64,000 nucleotides of DNA, taken from NCBI GenBank assembly GCA_963774195.1, contig CAVZDY010000004.1:186001-250000 (forward strand), read 5' to 3'. Source of the DNA: Roseiarcus sp963774195 (GTDB lineage Bacteria > Pseudomonadota > Alphaproteobacteria > Rhizobiales > Beijerinckiaceae). Made by a program: the position numbers and the translations under genes. Below the pieces are notes generated by a model, which saw only the letters and a program-made list of their open reading frames with translations, was not told the DNA's origin and did no database searches. This document shows positions 1-8,774 of this stretch, in pieces (positions within the stretch are counted from its first letter, which is position 1; every line of letters starts with the position of its first letter).

Positions 1-25
1 TCGGAACAAAACTGCGAACTCGAAG
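1..25 (-). repeat. partial copy of the GTTCGCAGTTTTGT repeat
   Basis: The reverse complement of the first 25 bases contains GTTCGCAGTTTTGTTCC, the same core found at about 2115 and 5791. It matches the right arm of the inverted pair at 2115-2176. It is cut by the window edge. It probably belongs to the end of a decayed insertion sequence; the family (perhaps IS21-like) is a guess. Confidence 0.5.
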
Positions 26-484
26 TCACGAAAGCGAGTTCTGCGCACCGTCACAAAGCGGTCATGGCTCGCAGTATGATGGAGCGGCGCAGAAGGGGAT
101 CATGTCGAAAAAGCCGCCGTATGCGCGCTTCATGAGCCCAATATCGCTCGGTTGCCTGGACGATTTCCGCGAGGAGGAGAAGGCACACTGGAATACTTCG
201 AGCTTCAATGAAAATCGTGCCCGCGCGCTCCATTCGCGCTCCTGGTCGATGCTCGGCCGGTGATCTAACTGACCGAAAAAGAAGCCGAAGTTCAGGGAGC
301 CCCATCCGGGCACCGTGCTATCTTAAAACACCGAATCAGACGATACCCCATACCGAGGCGGACGTTTTGGGCGCCAGTTCCGGCCTTCACCAGCGGCCTG
401 AACCTTCGACGTTCACACGCGTCGGCGGCGGCGCCGTAGCTCGCGGACAAATGTGTTCAACTTCAGGATACGAACCAGCACACT
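26..484. other. no supportable gene
   Basis: Short open frames exist on both strands, but none has a ribosome-binding site or a recognisable protein. Apart from the repeat core at the left edge I see no gene here. The stretch should contain the promoter of the efflux gene that starts at 485, but no clear -35/-10 pair stands out. Confidence 0.5.
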
Positions 485-1759
485 ATGGCGCGACGCACCC
501 TTCCCCTCGTCCTTGTTCTTGGCCTCATTACCGCCGTCGGTCCGTTCGCCATCGACATGTATGCGCCGGCGCTGCCTTCAATGGGAAGAAGCCTCGCCGC
601 ATCCCCGTCCGCGGTGCAAATGAGCCTGACGGCGTATTTCATCGCCGTTGGCCTCTGCCAGCTCTTCTATGGACCGCTAAGCGATATTGTCGGTCGGAAA
701 AGTCCGATCTACGCCGGCATGGCCATCTTCGCGCTCGGGAGCATCGGCTGCGCTGTTGCTCCCAATATCGGCGTCCTGATCGGCTTCCGCGTGCTGCAAG
801 GCTTTGGCGCCTGCGCCGGGATGACCATCCCGCGCGCGATCGTTCGCGACATGCACACCGGACATGAGGCCGCGCGCCTCATGTCGCTTCTGATGCTCGT
901 CATGAGCATTTCGCCGCTCCTTGCGCCGCTGACGGGGAGCCTCATCATCGAGGCGTTCGGATGGCGGGCCATCTTCGACGTCCTGACAGGCGCCGGCATA
1001 ATCGGCATGCTCCTCGCCATGACACAGTTGACCGAAACCCGCCCCGCCGCGCATCGGTCAGACAGTACGTGGCTCAGCGCCTTCAGCGCTTACCGGCGGC
1101 TCCTCGTCGACCCGATGTTCATCGGACTGTCGTTCGTCGGCGCGTTCGGCATCTCGTCGTTCTTTATCTATATAGCAAGCGCGTCTTTCGTTTTTATCGA
1201 TCACTATGCGCTATCGCCCACATTTTTCAGCCTCAGCTTTGCTCTCAACGCCGCTTCCTTTTTTGCCTTCAGCATGACGACGGCGAGATTGACGGCCCGG
1301 TTCGGCCTCGCCCCCGTCATCAAGGTCGCCGTCACCGGATTTGCGGTTGTGACTGCGATATTGGCCGTCCTGATGACCGTAGGCGCCGGTAGCCTGCCAT
1401 TGATGATAGGTTTCCTGTTCGTCGGATACGGTTTCCTCGGTGTCGTGATCCCTACTGCATCGGTCCTGGCGCTCGAACATCACGGCGCAATTGCAGGCAC
1501 GGCGTCCGCGCTCATGGGATCAATTCAAATGGTGACCGGAGCGGCGGTCATGGCAATCGCCGGCCTGTTCGCCGATGGAGCGCCGCAGCCCATGGTCATT
1601 GGCATCGCCGGCTGCGGCGCGGCGGCGTTACTGGTCGCTCAAATTGCGCTGCGTCCCGTGCGCGATCGATCGGTTAAGCCCCGCCCCGGCGATGATCTTA
1701 TTGGAAACAATGTCGCCCTGTCAGCGGCGCGGGGACATCGCGCCAAGTCCCGCGCGTAG
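485..1759 (+). CDS. MFS drug efflux transporter, Bcr/CflA type
   Basis: A 424-residue inner-membrane protein with about twelve hydrophobic segments, the usual length for a drug:H+ antiporter of the DHA1 group. The N-terminus (GPFAIDMYAPALPSM) is typical of Bcr/CflA proteins, where the Asp in TM1 is conserved. The loop after TM2 carries the MFS motif A (GPLSDIVGRK), and TM4-TM5 carry RxxQGFGAC-like and PLxxG motifs of proton antiporters. It would export small toxic compounds using the proton gradient; the substrate cannot be told. The ATG at 485 lacks a strong ribosome-binding site, with an AGGA about 17 bases upstream. It stands alone on the + strand with no operon partner. The last 30 residues are hydrophilic and Arg-rich. 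Confidence 0.88.
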   Translation: MARRTLPLVLVLGLITAVGPFAIDMYAPALPSMGRSLAASPSAVQMSLTAYFIAVGLCQLFYGPLSDIVGRKSPIYAGMAIFALGSIGCAVAPNIGVLIGFRVLQGFGACAGMTIPRAIVRDMHTGHEAARLMSLLMLVMSISPLLAPLTGSLIIEAFGWRAIFDVLTGAGIIGMLLAMTQLTETRPAAHRSDSTWLSAFSAYRRLLVDPMFIGLSFVGAFGISSFFIYIASASFVFIDHYALSPTFFSLSFALNAASFFAFSMTTARLTARFGLAPVIKVAVTGFAVVTAILAVLMTVGAGSLPLMIGFLFVGYGFLGVVIPTASVLALEHHGAIAGTASALMGSIQMVTGAAVMAIAGLFADGAPQPMVIGIAGCGAAALLVAQIALRPVRDRSVKPRPGDDLIGNNVALSAARGHRAKSRA

Positions 1760-2087
1760 GAAAATATGAACGAGCAATGGCCGTCCACTTGGCAAAGTGA
1801 TCTGGAGTCAGGTGACGACCCGAGTTTGAACGCGCCGATCTGCGCCAACGTCTTCGACGCCGAGGACGGCCAGGGCGTCGGCGCGATATGGTCGCGCAGA
1901 CGGAAGGCGAACGCCGATCGAGTCGCCGTCGGGGCCCCGCCCCGCAGATCGGGCTGCGGCTTCAACTCATGTCATTGTCGACTCTATTGTCGACCCGCTC
2001 GCGACCACGGCCGGCCCGGCACCGCCGCCTTTCAGGTTCCTGACGAGTTCTTGCCACGCACGCCAGACCAGTCGTCAATTGGCGAAT
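1760..2087. other. no supportable gene
   Basis: An open frame of 109 codons starts at 1766, but its translation is low in hydrophobic residues and matches nothing I know. The stretch lies between the efflux gene and the convergent flavin monooxygenase. I see no terminator hairpin with a T-run. Confidence 0.4.
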
Positions 2088-2176
2088 TCATATAGGAATC
2101 TCAACCACATATGTGTTCGCAGTTCTGTCCTGAGTGGCGCGCCATTTCCGACACCAGTCGGTACAAAACAGCGAAC
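2088..2176 (+). repeat. left copy of direct repeat with internal inverted arms
   Basis: Bases 2115-2130 (GTTCGCAGTTCTGTCC) and 2160-2176 form imperfect inverted arms around a 29-base spacer. The block from about 2090 to 2143 is repeated in the same orientation at about 5767-5821, matching at roughly four bases in five. It starts just past the stop codon of the monooxygenase. Its form resembles the end of an insertion sequence with multiple terminal repeats. It could also act as a 3-prime hairpin for the monooxygenase mRNA. Confidence 0.6.
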
Positions 2177-2190
2177 CCGGGCTCTTAGAA

Positions 2191-3738
2191 TCACCCGGCT
2201 CGCACGTCTTGCGTTGCCCCCACGGCCTTTAAACGCGCCGTCTCCTCGGGCGTGAGCGCGCCGTCGCCGATCGCGTTGAAAGCGCGCGCCGCCTTCATGG
2301 TGCGCGCCGCCGCGTTCGGTTCGGCGTCTGGGCCGGTCAGACGGAACGAAGCTGGCGACAACGGACCGAACCATAACGCCCGTTCAAGCGCCGGCCACGC
2401 CGCGGGGCGCGGTTCGACGCCGGCATGGGCGGCAAATAGAGTCGCCAACGCATGCATGGGGACGTCGCGCGGACCCGCTCGACGCGCTCTCGCCGTCGAA
2501 ACGCCCTGCTCCATCGTCTGGATCGCCGGCATCGGCCGCAGCCCCGCCCATAGGTAGGCAAGCCAACGCGCCTGCAATTCGAGCACCGGGAAATAGGGGC
2601 CGATTAGCGGATAGAGACCGATGAAACCGAGTCCGTCCAGATCGGGATGCAGCGTGTGGTCGTGCAGGTCGACGTGATAGCCGTCGAGACCCAGGCTCGC
2701 GGCGATCGTCTCGCTGACGAACGGCAGCGAGAGGCCGAAGCCGGTGCCGAGAATGACGGCGTCGAACGCGTCGGCCGATCCGTCGGCAAAGCGCACGGTT
2801 TGGCCGTCGACCGCCTCGATCCACGGCCGCGGTTGGATGCGCCCTTCCGCCACCAACGCCAGATAGTTTTGCGACTGGGTCAGGCCGGCGGCGAAGATGT
2901 TGTCGTCCGGCTTCGGCGCGCCGAACTGCTCGGGGCTGCCGCAACTCGCCACCACCATGTGTTTCATCCCGGCCGCGATCGCGTCCGGCGGCAGGGCCCG
3001 TCCGGCCTGCGCGGCGAAACGGGTGAAAGCGACGTGATCCGCCGGCACGCCGGCGAGCAGCTTTTGCAGCACATAGCGTTGGCGGCGCATGGCGACGGAG
3101 ACCTTCGCCGCGCCCGACGCCGCCAATTCGCTTGCGACTTCGAGCGCGCTGATCGAACAGCCGGCAACCAGCACGGATTGCCCGCGATAGGATTCCGACC
3201 CTCGATATTGAGAGCTATGGATGGCGCCGCCGCGTCCGGCAAAGCCCTTCAGACCCACAATTTCAGGCGTGTCCGGCGCCGTGCAGCAGCCCGTCGCAAC
3301 CACGACGCGCGAGAAGAGTTCCGATGCGACGCTCTCGCCGCTTCGCGAGCGGAGGATCCAGCCCGCGCCGGGGCCGCGGTCCAAGGCCTCGACCCGGGTC
3401 GAGAGACGAAGGTGTGGCGTGAGGCCGGCCGTCTCGGCGTAGCGCTGCAAGTACGCCAGCATGTCAACTTGGCTCGGATAGACGTTGGCGCCTGCGGCAT
3501 GATCGAGATCGCTGAAGGCCGTCAGCACCCGGCTCGTGTTGGTGCGCATGCCTGGCCACACGGCGCTCGCGGGCGAAGCTGGATTCCATTGTCCGCCGAC
3601 CGCCGCCGCGGCCTCGAAGACGACCGGCTGGAAGCCGTGCTTCTTGAGGTAGCGCGCGGCGACGAGGCCGGCCGGCCCAGCGCCGATGACGGCGACGGAA
3701 CGTTCGGGAGTGTGAATCGGGTCGAGAGAAGCGTTCAT
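2191..3738 (-). CDS. flavin-containing monooxygenase (class B type)
   Basis: A 515-residue NAD(P)H- and FAD-dependent monooxygenase of the FMO/Baeyer-Villiger group. Near the N-terminus is the FAD Rossmann motif VIGAGPAGL (about residues 17-25). GGQW follows, then the FMO fingerprint FAGRGGAIHSSQY around residue 165. A second nucleotide-binding motif follows (VLVAGCSISALEVA, about 190-205), in which the usual GxGxSG is changed to AGCSIS. ATG(F/W)-like motifs appear as VILGTGFGL. Such enzymes oxygenate N, S or carbonyl groups; the substrate is unknown. The ATG at 3738 has a strong GGAGG site 8 bases upstream. It is divergent from the PPOX-fold genes and shares a 122-base promoter region with them. 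That suggests co-regulation, and perhaps that the PPOX proteins supply or sense flavin. Confidence 0.85.
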   Translation of the reverse strand: MNASLDPIHTPERSVAVIGAGPAGLVAARYLKKHGFQPVVFEAAAAVGGQWNPASPASAVWPGMRTNTSRVLTAFSDLDHAAGANVYPSQVDMLAYLQRYAETAGLTPHLRLSTRVEALDRGPGAGWILRSRSGESVASELFSRVVVATGCCTAPDTPEIVGLKGFAGRGGAIHSSQYRGSESYRGQSVLVAGCSISALEVASELAASGAAKVSVAMRRQRYVLQKLLAGVPADHVAFTRFAAQAGRALPPDAIAAGMKHMVVASCGSPEQFGAPKPDDNIFAAGLTQSQNYLALVAEGRIQPRPWIEAVDGQTVRFADGSADAFDAVILGTGFGLSLPFVSETIAASLGLDGYHVDLHDHTLHPDLDGLGFIGLYPLIGPYFPVLELQARWLAYLWAGLRPMPAIQTMEQGVSTARARRAGPRDVPMHALATLFAAHAGVEPRPAAWPALERALWFGPLSPASFRLTGPDAEPNAAARTMKAARAFNAIGDGALTPEETARLKAVGATQDVRAG

Positions 3739-3794
3739 GGCGCGAGTCCTCCGTTAAGCTCGGCCCCACCCGTACGCTTCCTCAGGGCGCCGCG

Positions 3795-3844
3795 TTCCTA
3801 AATGGTTCCTAAACGCCGCTTCCGTTTTGCTAAATTATTGCTAA
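3795..3844. promoter_or_regulatory. four phased TTSCTAA heptamers in divergent promoter
   Basis: The 122-base region between the divergent monooxygenase and PPOX genes holds TTCCTAA at 3795 and 3806 and TTGCTAA at 3827 and 3838. The steps are 11, 21 and 11 bases, so all four lie on roughly one helix face. Direct repeats with 11-base periodicity are the known footprint of OmpR/PhoB-type winged-helix dimers. The product of 4346-5677 ends in a domain resembling that fold, so autoregulation is a fair inference. Confidence 0.7.
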
Positions 3845-3860
3845 CTGCTAGAGTCGGCTC

Positions 3861-4349
3861 ATGCTGGGAGGAGACCGACGACCGATCGATGCGGAGCTCG
3901 CCGCCTTCCTAGAGAGCCCGGTGATGATCATCGTCGGCAGCAGCGACGACGGCCTGCGGCCGCAGATCGCCCGAGCGGCCGGGGCGATCGTCGATCGCGC
4001 CCGAGGTCGCGTCGACCTCGTCGTCTCCGCCTGGCAATGGCCGGACACGATCGCCAACGTCCGTCGCAACGGGCGACTCGCCGTCACCTTCGCGCGGCCC
4101 GTCGACTATGTCTCGTACCAGGTAAAGGGCGGCGCCGCGGTCATCGCCGCTTCCGCCGCGCATCGGGCCCGCGCGCAGCGCTACATCGAGGCGATGACCG
4201 AGACGTTCGCAGGGCTCGGCCTCGACCGCGCGGTGGCGGCGCCCTGGCTCGTCAAGCGCGAGCCGCAGGTCTTGCGCCTCTCAATCGAGTCGGTATTCGT
4301 GCAGACGCCGGGCGAGAAGGCCGGCCGCGCCCTTGAGCCGACGCGATGA
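3861..4349 (+). CDS. pyridoxamine 5'-phosphate oxidase-fold protein
   Basis: A 162-residue protein of the FMN-binding split-barrel (PPOX/FMN-dependent) superfamily, near the common length for single-domain members. The N-terminal stretch (LAAFLESPVMIIVGSSDDGLRPQIARAAGA) and the central VVSAWQWPDTIANVRRNGRLAVTFARP pattern fit the barrel strands and the short helix of that fold. No catalytic residue can be assigned, and members may bind FMN, F420 or haem. It overlaps the next gene by four bases (ATGA), so the two are translationally coupled. The start at 3861 follows the phased heptamers directly, giving a very short leader. Its fold matches the N-terminal domain of its neighbour, so the pair may form heteromers. 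Confidence 0.72.
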   Translation: MLGGDRRPIDAELAAFLESPVMIIVGSSDDGLRPQIARAAGAIVDRARGRVDLVVSAWQWPDTIANVRRNGRLAVTFARPVDYVSYQVKGGAAVIAASAAHRARAQRYIEAMTETFAGLGLDRAVAAPWLVKREPQVLRLSIESVFVQTPGEKAGRALEPTR

Positions 4350-5677
4350 CGGTCCCTCTGCGCGGCCTCCACGCTTGTTTCGAAGGGGTCATTCCCGCGA
4401 TCATCGCGACGGTTTCGCGCGACGGCGTTCCGAACATCTCTTATCTTTCCCATGTCGCATTCGTCGACGACGAGCATGTGGCGCTGTCGGACCAATTTTT
4501 TTCGAAAACCGCCGCCAACATACGCGCCAACAACAATGCCGCCCTCATGCTGGTCGATCCGCATGACGGCGCACAATATCGGCTGGCCGTGATCTTCGAG
4601 CGCTCGCTCGACGCTGGCGCGCTCTTCGATACGATGGCGGCCGAGCTTCGCGCCAGCAGCGCGCAACTCGGCATGGCCGACGTCATGCGGCTCCGCGGCG
4701 TCGACGTTTACCGGGTGGCGTCCGTTGAGGCGGTTCCTTCCCCCGGCGCCGCGAAAGCGCCGCCGTCGTCGACGGCGGGCCTGCATCTCGTCGCGGCCGC
4801 GACCGTCACCGGCCGGATCGCCGAAGCGGGCGAGATCGACGCGATCGTCGACGCTGTGCTGGATGGCCTGCGCGACAGCTTCGGATACGCCAACACCATG
4901 CTGCTCGTGAAGGATCCCGCCGCCGAACGCCTGGTGACGGTCGGCAGCTGCGGCTATCCGTGGAGCGGCATTGGCTCGGAAGTGGCGATCGGCGAAGCAA
5001 TCATCGGGATGGCCGCCGCCGAGCGCCGCCCCGTCCGCGTCAGCGACCTAAGCCGCATCCGCCGCTTAGGCGGCGCAATCCGCGCGTCGGCGGCGGACGA
5101 GAATCGCACCCGCGTCATTACGCTGCCGGGTCTCCCCGACGCGATGAGCCAGATCGCGCTGCCGATGATCGCGGGAGGCGCTTTGCGCGGCGCGCTGTTT
5201 CTGGAGAGCGAAGCGCGTCTCGCCTTCCCGAAAGACGTCGAGACGGCGCTCTCGATCGTCGCAAGCCATGCGGCGGCGGCCCTCGCGCATGCGGAGGGCG
5301 CGAGCGGCGCCGAGCAATCGCTCGTCACAACCCAGGGAAACGGCGCCTTGGCGGGACGGCCCTTCACCGTCGTCCACCACGGTTACGACGACAGCGTGTT
5401 CATCGACGGCGAATACTTGATCAAAGGCGTTTCGGGCCGGCTCTTGGTGCATCTGCTTGGCCTGCATCTACGCGAGGGACGGACGGACTTCACCAACCGC
5501 GAGATGCGGCTCTCCGACGAACTGCGGTTGCCCGATTTCAAGGACAACCTCGAAACGCGCCTGCTCCTGCTCAGGCGGCGGCTCGAGGAGAAGGCCGCTC
5601 CGATCCGGCTGCGGCGAACCGGTCGCGGAAGGCTCAGGCTTGAGTTGGCCGGACCGGCGCTGCTTGAGTCGCGGTGA
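4346..5677 (+). CDS. PPOX-GAF-winged-helix fusion, putative one-component regulator
   Basis: 443 residues in three parts. Residues 1-125 are a second FMN split-barrel domain (IIATVSRDGVPNISYLSHVAFVD, KTAANIRANNNAALML). Residues about 135-310 are a GAF sensor domain (ATVTGRI...IDAIVDAVLDGL at the start, LPMIAGGALRGALFLES near the end). Residues about 345-440 resemble an OmpR/PhoB-type winged helix: strands around VFIDGEYLIKGV, a helix (SGRLLVHLLGLHL), a recognition-like helix (KDNLETRLLLLRRRLEEK) and a C-terminal hairpin (IRLRRTGRGRLRLEL). No receiver or kinase is present, so any signal would come through flavin or GAF ligand binding. It starts inside the stop of the previous gene. I infer that it controls the divergent promoter with the phased heptamers. 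Domain limits are approximate, and the DNA-binding assignment is the least certain part. Confidence 0.75.
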   Translation: MTVPLRGLHACFEGVIPAIIATVSRDGVPNISYLSHVAFVDDEHVALSDQFFSKTAANIRANNNAALMLVDPHDGAQYRLAVIFERSLDAGALFDTMAAELRASSAQLGMADVMRLRGVDVYRVASVEAVPSPGAAKAPPSSTAGLHLVAAATVTGRIAEAGEIDAIVDAVLDGLRDSFGYANTMLLVKDPAAERLVTVGSCGYPWSGIGSEVAIGEAIIGMAAAERRPVRVSDLSRIRRLGGAIRASAADENRTRVITLPGLPDAMSQIALPMIAGGALRGALFLESEARLAFPKDVETALSIVASHAAAALAHAEGASGAEQSLVTTQGNGALAGRPFTVVHHGYDDSVFIDGEYLIKGVSGRLLVHLLGLHLREGRTDFTNREMRLSDELRLPDFKDNLETRLLLLRRRLEEKAAPIRLRRTGRGRLRLELAGPALLESR

Positions 5678-5765
5678 AAGGCTTGGGAGACTTCGGGCCG
5701 TAGACGGCGCATGGACAAATGCGCCGCTTCGCATCACGAAGCGGCCACCCCAGTCTTTAGGAATT

Positions 5766-5821
5766 ATATTTCTATTTCAATCACATAGGTGTTCGCAGTT
5801 TTATCTTGAGTGGCGCACCAA
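5766..5821 (+). repeat. right copy of direct repeat bracketing the FMO-PPOX module
   Basis: Contains GTGTTCGCAGTTTTATCTTG followed by AGTGGCGCACCA, in the same orientation as the block at 2090-2143. It lies about 90 bases past the stop of the PPOX-GAF gene. The two copies therefore bracket the 3.5-kb monooxygenase/PPOX module. This copy lacks the second inverted arm. The roughly 280 bases after it hold no gene I can support. Confidence 0.6.
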
Positions 5822-6100
5822 CAAAATCAATAGTTGACGGCCGCGCCCCCGACTAAATCTCCAAGCGGTAAGGAAATTATACGGAAAGGCCGTGACTGGA
5901 CGGCGGCGGACTCCTGTGCGAATCCGTAAGCGCCCAGCGGCTCCCGAGATCCTCCTCCGCAAGCGTGACGAGATCCAACGCGCCATCGAGCGAAAGTTGA
6001 CGAGGCCGGACGCGACGTAATACCAAAGGCCTTGAGTTCTGACTCGTAGGGGCTTCCCAAATCGCATGATCGCTGATTCAAGGCGCTGTGGAGGTGATCC

Positions 6101-6355
6101 ATGGCGAGGGCGGTGCATGCTTGGTTGCCGGCGGCAGAGGCCGCACGCAAGGCAATCGATGCAAACGCCTCTTCATCAGTCTTCTGGAAGGATGTCATCG
6201 AGGCTGCCGAAGGCGGTGCGGCGTCGACACGTTCGACGGTCGCCACAAAAGGCCGCGCTGCGCGCGTGGGGGAACGCTCACTCGGGCATGTGGATCCGGG
6301 CGCGGCCTCAGCCGCAATCATTATCAGGGAAATGTCTCGCGCATTTCAGACGTGA
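6101..6355 (+). pseudogene. dhaL: relic of dihydroxyacetone kinase L domain (C-terminal end)
   Basis: An 84-codon frame whose second half (GRAARVGERSLGHVDPGAASAAI) matches the conserved C-terminal signature of the DhaL/ADP-binding domain of dihydroxyacetone kinases: a Gly-rich GER..GH.DPGA loop that binds ADP-Mg. The normal domain is about 200 residues, and everything upstream of the last helices is missing. An in-frame stop lies directly before the ATG. It is therefore a fragment and not a working kinase. The surrounding DNA holds other relics, so I read this area as a graveyard of insertions and deletions. Confidence 0.65.
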
Positions 6356-6402
6356 CTCCATTGTCGGGGAAGCGCGGCCCGGGTTGGGAGACCGCGCACA
6401 AG

Positions 6403-6510
6403 GCCGATCTCCTACGCCACCGCTTTCCGCCCGCGATCATCAAGCAATCCATCTGACTGTGCCTGCGGCTCACGCTCAGTTACTGTTACTCAGCATCGAA
6501 GGTCTGATCC
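6403..6510 (+). pseudogene. relic of IS6-family transposase N-terminus
   Basis: In one frame the DNA reads DLLRHRFPPAIIKQSI, then a TGA, then LCLRLTLSYCY. This closely resembles the start of IS6/IS26-type transposases, where RHRFPxEII is followed by a Trp-rich ...RFxLSYRDVEEL segment; the TGA sits where Trp (TGG) is expected. Only about 35 codons are recognisable, and neither end of the element could be found. Confidence 0.5.
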
Positions 6511-7236
6511 TGCTGTGTAGCGGTCAGCTGTTTGATACCTCGGCTCAATGTTTGGTCTCGGTGGGGCCCCGATCGGCGCCGATGGGGACCCTACGAAAAT
6601 AGCGAACTCATCAACATTCAGAGCGCCTTGCAACCACCGTCGAGGGTTCCTTTTCGATCAGCAGTCACACTTCTCCTCCGCGGAGCATCGCCGCTCGGGG
6701 TCGAGCGGCTTTTTCTGGTAGCGATCGGCGACACCGTCGCGCTGCTCGGGTTCGCCGATTCTTATCTCGTCGAGTGTGAGACGGCGCTCGGCCGCTGGGC
6801 GCCGGCTCCTGGCACTTCCGTGGGCATCCCCTCGCGGTTCGACACGTGTGAGAGTATGAGGATGTGAACCGGAACCCAAAGTTGACCCCCGAATGCGTAC
6901 CGTCGCTGGAGGGAATTCAAGAGCTTATGGCCCTTGACCCCGCGCCGATCGGCGTCCGGACCCCGCGCTGGTCTACACGGGAATTACCTACGAGCCGTTT
7001 GAGAGTGGAATTGCCTCTGTCCAGCGCAGACGGTTGCTCCTCGTGATCAACCTGAGTGCGGCCGGCAGAGCGGACGCACAAATGACCCGCGAGGAGATCT
7101 ATAACCGCTGAGCCACGGCGCCCTTCGCTAATCCATACCTGGGTTTGCACCACTTCGGCGCGAACGTCCCGCGCGTTCCGACCTCACAAAGCGTCACCAG
7201 AACAAGCGTTCTGATCGATCGGTGTCCTGTTTGAGC
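6511..7236. other. no supportable gene
   Basis: Several short frames of up to 111 codons exist on both strands, but none has family features or a good ribosome-binding site. The stretch follows a transposase relic and may be its decayed remainder. Confidence 0.4.
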
Positions 7237-7698
7237 TCATCCCCGCAATGATCTATGTTCAAAGCCGATCAAGCGAAGCGGAGATATTTTGTGCGCCCGC
7301 AAGGCGTTCCAGGAGCCAAGCGCTATTTCGAAATGCTTCTTCTGCAAGCTCGAGCCCAAAAGTATTTTCTCAATCTCTGCCCGTACTATAGCGTCGGAGC
7401 GCTCGTCGTTCTGAGCGGTTTCTAGTGCATCAATCGCTTCAAAGTTAGCGGCGACAAACCTGAATAGAACAAAATCGATAACGCCGATGCACCGTAGCGC
7501 GGAACTAAATCTCGTAATCTGGCTGGATGGATTCAAGCGCTCACGTAGGACTTCTACGGGGTTCGCAATCCCGATCCTACGCCAGTCGAAGGCCCAGATC
7601 AGTACAAACAATATTATGTCGGATCTGATTGTGTCCGGGAGCAGTGACAAGAAATCAAAAACAACGACTGCGGGGTCGTCTTCAACTGCGTTAGTCAT
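7237..7698 (-). CDS. hypothetical protein, possible membrane association
   Basis: I do not recognise this protein. The open frame reaches back to 8088, but the upstream part is Arg/Ser-rich and shadow-like. I place the start at the ATG at 7698 because GGAGGG lies 7 bases before it, which gives 153 residues (MTNAVEDDPAVVVFDFLSLL...). A hydrophobic stretch (SDIILFVLIWAF, about 26-38) and another (IGVIDFVLFRFVA) could be membrane or buried helices. The C-terminal half is helical and charged (ETAQNDERSDAIVRAEIEKILL). It stands alone, with no neighbour on its strand. It looks like a real gene that has survived in a region of relics. Confidence 0.5.
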   Translation of the reverse strand: MTNAVEDDPAVVVFDFLSLLPDTIRSDIILFVLIWAFDWRRIGIANPVEVLRERLNPSSQITRFSSALRCIGVIDFVLFRFVAANFEAIDALETAQNDERSDAIVRAEIEKILLGSSLQKKHFEIALGSWNALRAHKISPLRLIGFEHRSLRG

Positions 7699-8774
7699 CG
7701 CGCCACCCTCCATAGCTCGCCCAGTTATTGCCGATTCATTAGCCGCAGGCCTATCCGCAGGTAGGGAATCCTGCAGCTTACGGACAGGCCCGAGCGGCCG
7801 AGCAACTGAGACGGGACGCGGTTCTGTACCCCGTTCCCCAATTTGTCCGCACCGTTCCCGGACTTCACTTCTGGCAAAGCTTGCGACCGTCGCCGATGCT
7901 TTCGGGCTCGAAGCGCTGGAGGATGAGACGACCTTCGAGGAGCGTAACTCGGTCAACTTGGACGACGCCTCGCTGGCGTTCTTCGCGACTACCCGCGTCT
8001 GTCGCCGGCCGTGCTCAAGGCGACGGCGATCAGCACTTAGGACGGCGCAAAGGTGCCGTCGATGTCCTTCGGCGGTTCGACCTGCCAAGGAGAGCGCAAT
8101 AGGTTCGACTTATCTGTAGGTGGTGCCCGGGCTTTCCCGGCAGCTGGCCCAGGCCGCCTTAGGAGCACGGCCCGTCAGCATCTTGGGGCTATTTTCTACT
8201 TAGAGGTCAAATTGATGGACGCGCAAATGTTATGAAAGTTCTGGCTGGTTGACGTAGGCGCGAGGAATCCCAAAACGCGCAATCCTAGAACGGTCATCCG
8301 TAACTTTGTATCCCCCTTTACTCGCAGGACCGCTCCCATTACCCAATTTACCGACATTGCTTAGTGCTACAATAATTATGCTCGACTGTCTAGCAGCTCT
8401 TGGAGGTACTACATCTGGGGCGTCCATCGAGTCCCTCGCACGAGAACCAAGCCGGCACCTCTGGCGGCATGTTATTGCGCGGCAGCCGGTCAGCGTTGGC
8501 AGCGAAGGAGCATCGAAAGCGGGCCTAAATGTCGCGGTTCAATCGGGCCTTCACTCAGAAATATGGGAGCTTTTGACAGAATGACACGTGCAACGTCGAC
8601 GAAATAAATATTTTTGCGCTGCGCGAATTTTGCACTGTTAGTTAGGCATTCAAGTAATACTCTATATGATGAGATGAACTGGGCAGCGCGGGTTGGTATC
8701 TTTCGGTGCAACCTCCGTCGCGCGGTCATCGTAGCAACGCACATAGACACCTGAAACTCGAACACTTGACTGAT
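7699..8774. other. no supportable gene
   Basis: About 1.1 kb upstream of the unknown gene and of the PilZ gene. Open frames of 60-92 codons are present, but their translations are unconvincing. The 8230-8700 part is noticeably more AT-rich than the rest of the window and could hold promoters for the flanking genes. I see no RNA gene. Confidence 0.4.

Noticed and set aside
208..867. 219-codon plus-strand frame overlapping the efflux gene start
   Set aside because: Arg/Pro-rich translation without family features; it overlaps the real transporter in another frame.
2647..3801. 384-codon plus-strand frame opposite the flavin monooxygenase
   Set aside because: Arg/Gly/His-rich antisense shadow; FAD motifs and the ribosome-binding site are on the minus strand.
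7699..8088. Upstream extension of the hypothetical gene to 8088
   Set aside because: Translation is low-complexity, and the strong GGAGGG site marks the ATG at 7698 as the start.
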